Shown here piece by piece: positions 60,561-64,000 of a DNA stretch of 64,000 nucleotides. Origin of the DNA: Pantoea sp. SOD02 (lineage in GTDB: Bacteria; Pseudomonadota; Gammaproteobacteria; Enterobacterales; Enterobacteriaceae); assembly GCF_024707505.1 (NCBI RefSeq), contig NZ_CP102604.1:4030001-4094000 (forward strand). Reading direction: 5' to 3'. The translations under genes and the position numbers were made by a program. The notes beneath the pieces are model-generated. The model was not told where the DNA came from, ran no database searches, and was given only the letters and a program-made list of their open reading frames with translations. Position 1 is the stretch's first letter; each line of letters opens with the position of its first letter.

Positions 60561-61526
60561 ATGACCCGGCATGCTTTCCTTATTACCATAGATACCGAAG
60601 GCGACAATCTTTGGCGCAATCATCGCTCCATCACCACTGAAAATACCGGCTATCTGCCACGCTTTCAGGCTTTGTGTGAGCGCTATGGTTTTAAACCTAC
60701 CTGGCTTACCAACTATGAAATGGCAATGGATCCTGCTTTTGTCGAATTCGGCAAAGATGTGATTGCACGCAAGCAGGGCGAAATTGGCATGCATCTTCAT
60801 GCCTGGAACAGCCCACCGGAAGCGCCACTCACTGATGATGACTGGCGCTGGCAACCTTTTCTGATTGAATATCCCGACGCAGTACTGCGGGATAAAGTTG
60901 CCTATATGACCGATCTGCTGGAAGAGAAGTTCCAGATAAAAATGCTCAGCCATCGTGCCGGACGCTGGGCTTTTGACGAGCGCTACGCGGCGATCTTAAC
61001 TGAACTGGGCTATAAGGTAGATTGCTCGGTCACACCGCGCGTTAACTGGGCTTTCACCCGAGGTGCGCCGCAGGGGAAAGGCGGCACGAACTACACTCAC
61101 TTCCCGCATAAACCTTACTTTATCGATCCTGACGACATCTCACGCAGCGGTCACTCCTCGCTGCTCGAAATCCCTATGAGCATTCAATACAAGTATTCAC
61201 CACTGATGAATACGGTAAAACAGGGCTTGTACCGCTTACGCGGCAAACAGAAGAGCCCTGCCGTTTATTGGTTACGTCCATCAGGGGGGAATCTGGCAGA
61301 CATGAAACGCGTGGTTGAAATGTCGCTGGCCGAAGGCCAGGATTACGCCGAGTTTATGCTGCACAGCTCAGAATTTATGCCTGACGGCAGTCCAACGTTC
61401 AAAAACCAACAGGATATCGAGCGACTGTACGAAGATTTAGAAGCATTGTTTAGCTGGTTAGCCCCGCGCTTCGTCGGACAGACACTGTCGGAATATCACG
61501 ACAACTTCAAACTTCAACAGGCTTAA
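60561..61526 (+). CDS. polysaccharide deacetylase family protein (WabN-like?)
   Basis: The 321-aa protein has a NodB-type arrangement: ITIDTEGDN near residue 10 for the catalytic and metal Asp, EIGMHLHAWNSPPE near residue 76 for the metal His pair, and SHRAGRWAFDERY near residue 135. No signal peptide or membrane helix is visible, so it would act on nucleotide- or lipid-linked sugar in the cytoplasm. The ATG at 60561 has AGGCGG before it; the frame opens ten codons earlier. Its end overlaps the next gene on the other strand by 20 bp. Role as core-sugar deacetylase is inferred from context. Confidence 0.75.
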   Translation: MTRHAFLITIDTEGDNLWRNHRSITTENTGYLPRFQALCERYGFKPTWLTNYEMAMDPAFVEFGKDVIARKQGEIGMHLHAWNSPPEAPLTDDDWRWQPFLIEYPDAVLRDKVAYMTDLLEEKFQIKMLSHRAGRWAFDERYAAILTELGYKVDCSVTPRVNWAFTRGAPQGKGGTNYTHFPHKPYFIDPDDISRSGHSSLLEIPMSIQYKYSPLMNTVKQGLYRLRGKQKSPAVYWLRPSGGNLADMKRVVEMSLAEGQDYAEFMLHSSEFMPDGSPTFKNQQDIERLYEDLEALFSWLAPRFVGQTLSEYHDNFKLQQA

Positions 61527-62538
61527 CGCTGAGTTGCTGCCATGCTTCCCAGACTGCTTCTAGCGAGACATCGCGACATTCGCCCGAAGCGGTCTGCATA
61601 ATTCGATAGTCACCTGACCACGGATGCCACACACTGGCATTGGTATCACCAAAAAACACCACCTGCTTTTTGTGCAGCCCGGCGGCAAGGTGCATCTGCC
61701 CGCCATCGCTACACAGAATCTGCTCACAGCGATCAAAGCCAGCCACCAGTTCGCGCACTGATGCGGTGGGATAGCGCGCCACACGCGGCGAATTGACCAA
61801 CTGCATCAGCTCATCAGTACGTGCTGCATCACCTTTATCATTAAGATCGAGGGTTCCCTGCGGCGACCAGAATACCAGTACGCGTGCCTGCTCATCCTCC
61901 AGCAGCTTAGTGATAAACGCCGCATAGGATTCAACCGGCCAGCGACGCTTTGGGCTGCGGCTACTAATGTGCACGCCATAAATCTTGCCCGCTGCCGGGA
62001 ACAGAGTACTGATCCGTTTACTAGCCTCATCACTTTCGCTTGCTGAGAGATAGAGATTCACTGCGGGTACAGCGGGCGGCGTGCGGGTCAGCGCGGAGAG
62101 ATAAGAGTAGGTGTGTTCAACCTGATGCTCGCCGTGAAAATCACTTTTCTGGAACGGATGATCCAGCTGCGCGTCAGCCTGAGCCGCGCCAATCACGTTC
62201 CCTGCACCGGCCATTTTCGCCAATCTTAGGCTGTATTTACAGGGAACGGGATTTGCCAGAATCGTGGCATCAAAGCGCGTTTTACGCAGCGCCAGCATCA
62301 CCTTTACTCGCTGCCAATACACGCCCAGCGTGGTTTCATTCTTAGCGCGATGCTTGGCTTTCTTGTAAACATAGAGGCGATCAACATGCGGATTATGGCT
62401 CACCACATCCTCAGCAACTTTGTTCACCAACAGGGTAAGTTTTGCCTCGGGAAAAGCCTGTTTTATTCCTTCCAGTAGCGGCGTGGTACACACCATGTCG
62501 CCAATGTTATCGCGCCTAATCACGAGAATATTTTTCAT
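61507..62538 (-). CDS. glycosyltransferase family 9 (LPS heptosyltransferase-like) protein
   Basis: The 343-aa protein begins MKNILVIRRDNIGDMVCTTPL, has HISSRSPKRRWPVESYAAFI in the middle and the donor motif ILCSDGGQMHLAAGLHKKQVVFFG near residue 274. The usual acidic DTGxxH donor motif of GT9 is SDGGQMH here, a Thr-to-Gly change worth noting. It is the second of four GT9 members outside waaC/waaF counting waaQ as third, so its target may be an outer-core heptose. It is divergent from waaH. Confidence 0.8.
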   Translation of the reverse strand: MKNILVIRRDNIGDMVCTTPLLEGIKQAFPEAKLTLLVNKVAEDVVSHNPHVDRLYVYKKAKHRAKNETTLGVYWQRVKVMLALRKTRFDATILANPVPCKYSLRLAKMAGAGNVIGAAQADAQLDHPFQKSDFHGEHQVEHTYSYLSALTRTPPAVPAVNLYLSASESDEASKRISTLFPAAGKIYGVHISSRSPKRRWPVESYAAFITKLLEDEQARVLVFWSPQGTLDLNDKGDAARTDELMQLVNSPRVARYPTASVRELVAGFDRCEQILCSDGGQMHLAAGLHKKQVVFFGDTNASVWHPWSGDYRIMQTASGECRDVSLEAVWEAWQQLSVKPVEV

Positions 62539-62703
62539 GCTGATGCCCAGATTGAGGAGTTCTGTCGCGTTTATCCGCGAAGACTAATTCTGAAAAAATG
62601 CGGAAAATCAGATTACAAAAGGCATTTGACCATTAATGTGCAAAAAGTTCTGAATTCCTTACTAATAATTGATGTAATAAATTTGTAAATTATTAGATGA
62701 ACA

Positions 62704-63693
62704 ATGTCGCAAAATACTCCTTTGCTCTCGGTCATTACGCCCCTATTCAATGCTGGCGTGATGTTTGAGACGTTTATGAATTCGCTGCTGGCTCAAACTC
62801 TCAGCTCACTGGAAATCATTGTTGTCGATGATGGCTCCACGGACGGTTCCGGCGAACGCGCCGACGCCTATGCGCAGCAGCACCCAAATGTGCGAGTGAT
62901 CCACCAGGCCAACGGCGGCGTATCGCGTGCCCGCAATGCCGGCTTAGCGGTAGCGCGCGGTAAGTACGTTTCGTTTCCAGATGCCGACGACACCATGGAT
63001 CCGGCGATGTATCAAACGCTGGTTGAGATGGCCGAACGCGACAATCTCGACGCCGCGCAGTGCAACGCAGAGTGGTTTTTCAAAGCCAGCCAGCAAGTGA
63101 AACCGCTGATTCCCCTTGATCGCCTCACCAGCACCGAAGTACTCGGCGGCCCTGAGTGGCTCAATAAGGCGCTGCAAACGCATCGCTATATGCATGTGGT
63201 TTGGCTGGGGATTTATCGTCGCGACTTGATCGAACGGCTCAAACTCTACTTTGAACCTGGCCTGCATCATCAGGACATTCCCTGGACTACTGAGTTCATG
63301 CTGAATGCCCAACGCGTGCGCTACACCGATCGGGTGCTTTACCGTTATTACATGCATGATGCCTCAATCAGTAACCGTAAACGTACTGGCCAGCGCAACG
63401 TCGAGTATCAGCGTCATTACCTGAAAATTGCGCAGTTACTGGAAGAACTCAACGCACGCTATCGCCATCAAGTGAAAATCTACCCGGCGTTTCATTATCA
63501 GATTACGCATGAGGCGCTCAGCGTCTGTCACTGTATCCGACGCGAGCCCGAAGAAAGCGCGCGCCAGGCGATGATTGCCGATCTATTCGCCACGCAAACC
63601 CATAAGCGCATGCTGCGTAATGCGCGCGGCGTACGCCAATGGTATCAACTGCTGTTGTGGCTGAGCCGGATTTACCGCTGGCGTAAGAAATAA
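62704..63693 (+). CDS. waaH: LPS core glycosyltransferase WaaH (YibD), GT2
   Basis: In E. coli WaaH adds glucuronic acid to the third heptose of the core under phosphate starvation. The 329-aa family 2 protein has LSVITPLFNAGVMFETFMNSL, the VVDDGSTDGSGE nucleotide site, FPDADDTMDP (DXD-like) and the long shared stretch GLHHQDIPWTTEFMLNAQR, closely like E. coli YibD. In E. coli yibD is next to tdh-kbl; here the GT4, deacetylase and GT9 genes lie in between. I saw no convincing Pho box upstream. Confidence 0.85.
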   Translation: MSQNTPLLSVITPLFNAGVMFETFMNSLLAQTLSSLEIIVVDDGSTDGSGERADAYAQQHPNVRVIHQANGGVSRARNAGLAVARGKYVSFPDADDTMDPAMYQTLVEMAERDNLDAAQCNAEWFFKASQQVKPLIPLDRLTSTEVLGGPEWLNKALQTHRYMHVVWLGIYRRDLIERLKLYFEPGLHHQDIPWTTEFMLNAQRVRYTDRVLYRYYMHDASISNRKRTGQRNVEYQRHYLKIAQLLEELNARYRHQVKIYPAFHYQITHEALSVCHCIRREPEESARQAMIADLFATQTHKRMLRNARGVRQWYQLLLWLSRIYRWRKK

Positions 63694-63766
63694 GCGCCGC
63701 GTCTGGCTTTCACGCCTTTGGGGTTTGCCCTACAATCAGCTGACTGAATTCTGAGATCATTTGAGT

Positions 63767-64000
63767 ATGGCAAGCCCGATTCCAGACCAATTTGCACCGA
63801 AAAATATTCTGTTGATCAAGCTGCGCCATCACGGCGATATGCTGCTGACTACGCCCGCTATCAACGCTCTTCGCCAGCGCTATCCGCAGGCCAACATTGA
63901 CGTTCTGCTGTATAAAGAAACCCGTCCGATGCTGGAAGCGCATCCGGCCATTCGCCAGTTACACATCATCGATCGCAACTGGAAGAAGGAAGGCGGCTGG
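63767..64000 (+). CDS. waaQ: LPS heptosyltransferase III, N-terminal part (cut by window edge)
   Basis: The first 78 codons are in the window, starting with ATG at 63767. The sequence KNILLIKLRHHGDMLLTTPA and ANIDVLLYKETRPMLEAHP follow E. coli WaaQ, which adds the third heptose to the inner core. The rest lies beyond base 64000. Placement after waaH fits, because WaaH uses the heptose that WaaQ adds. Confidence 0.85.
   Translation, partial: MASPIPDQFAPKNILLIKLRHHGDMLLTTPAINALRQRYPQANIDVLLYKETRPMLEAHPAIRQLHIIDRNWKKEGGW

Noticed and set aside
62539..62703. Pho box before waaH
   Set aside because: Looked for it because E. coli waaH is PhoB-dependent; no pair of CTGTCAT-like repeats found.

Overview
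This is a contiguous piece of an Enterobacterales chromosome. Gene content and protein identity follow the E. coli 81-82 min and 88-90 min regions closely, but several details point to a relative such as Pantoea or Erwinia (Erwiniaceae). These are argG sitting inside an argCBGH operon, emrD between glpX and fpr, no menA between hslU and rraA, no gpmM between yibN and envC, and the 5' end of a 16S gene of enterobacterial type. The genus is an inference. About 55 protein genes are near full length; the 16S gene at the left edge and waaQ at the right edge are cut by the window.

Layout. 1-690: 5' end of a 16S rRNA gene on the minus strand with its boxA leader and tandem P2/P1 promoters. 690-8.5 kb: murI, btuB with its cobalamin riboswitch, trmA, yijD, fabR, sthA, oxyR and a probable oxyS. 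8.7-14.5 kb: the arginine cluster argHGBC with divergent argE and paired ARG boxes. 14.7-22.8 kb: ppc, then metF, metL, metB and divergent metJ with tandem Met boxes. 22.9-30.7 kb: rpmE, priA, cytR, ftsN, hslVU, rraA, zapB, covering translation, replication restart, division and proteolysis. 31-41.5 kb: glpFKX, emrD, fpr, yiiQ, tpiA, cdh, sbp, pfkA (glycerol and lower glycolysis). 41.7-45.6 kb: fieF, cpxP/CpxQ and cpxRA (envelope stress). 45.6-51.6 kb: trmL, cysE, gpsA, secB, grxC, yibN, envC, yibQ. 51.7-64 kb: the lipopolysaccharide core and heptose region, with kbl-tdh embedded in it.

How it fits together. Many transcription units carry recognisable regulation: ArgR, MetJ, OxyR, CpxR, Cra, GlpR/CRP, sigma-32 and B12. 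The CpxQ small RNA in the cpxP 3' UTR is nearly unchanged from what I recall of the E. coli sequence. Core gluconeogenesis and glycolysis genes (glpX, tpiA, pfkA, ppc) sit beside glycerol uptake. The LPS end holds the conserved hldD-waaF-waaC operon, extended by an unusual glycosyltransferase-like gene, plus two further family-9 transferases, a family-4 transferase, a sugar deacetylase, waaH and the start of waaQ.

Novelty. I found no mobile element, CRISPR array, toxin-antitoxin or defence system. The main signals worth a second look are a six-copy REP-like palindrome family with a GTAG head, placed next to terminators; the variable LPS genes at 51.7-53.8 kb and 59.3-62.5 kb; a glutamine-rich FtsN linker; the lost menA and gpmM; and the cpxA-trmL junction.
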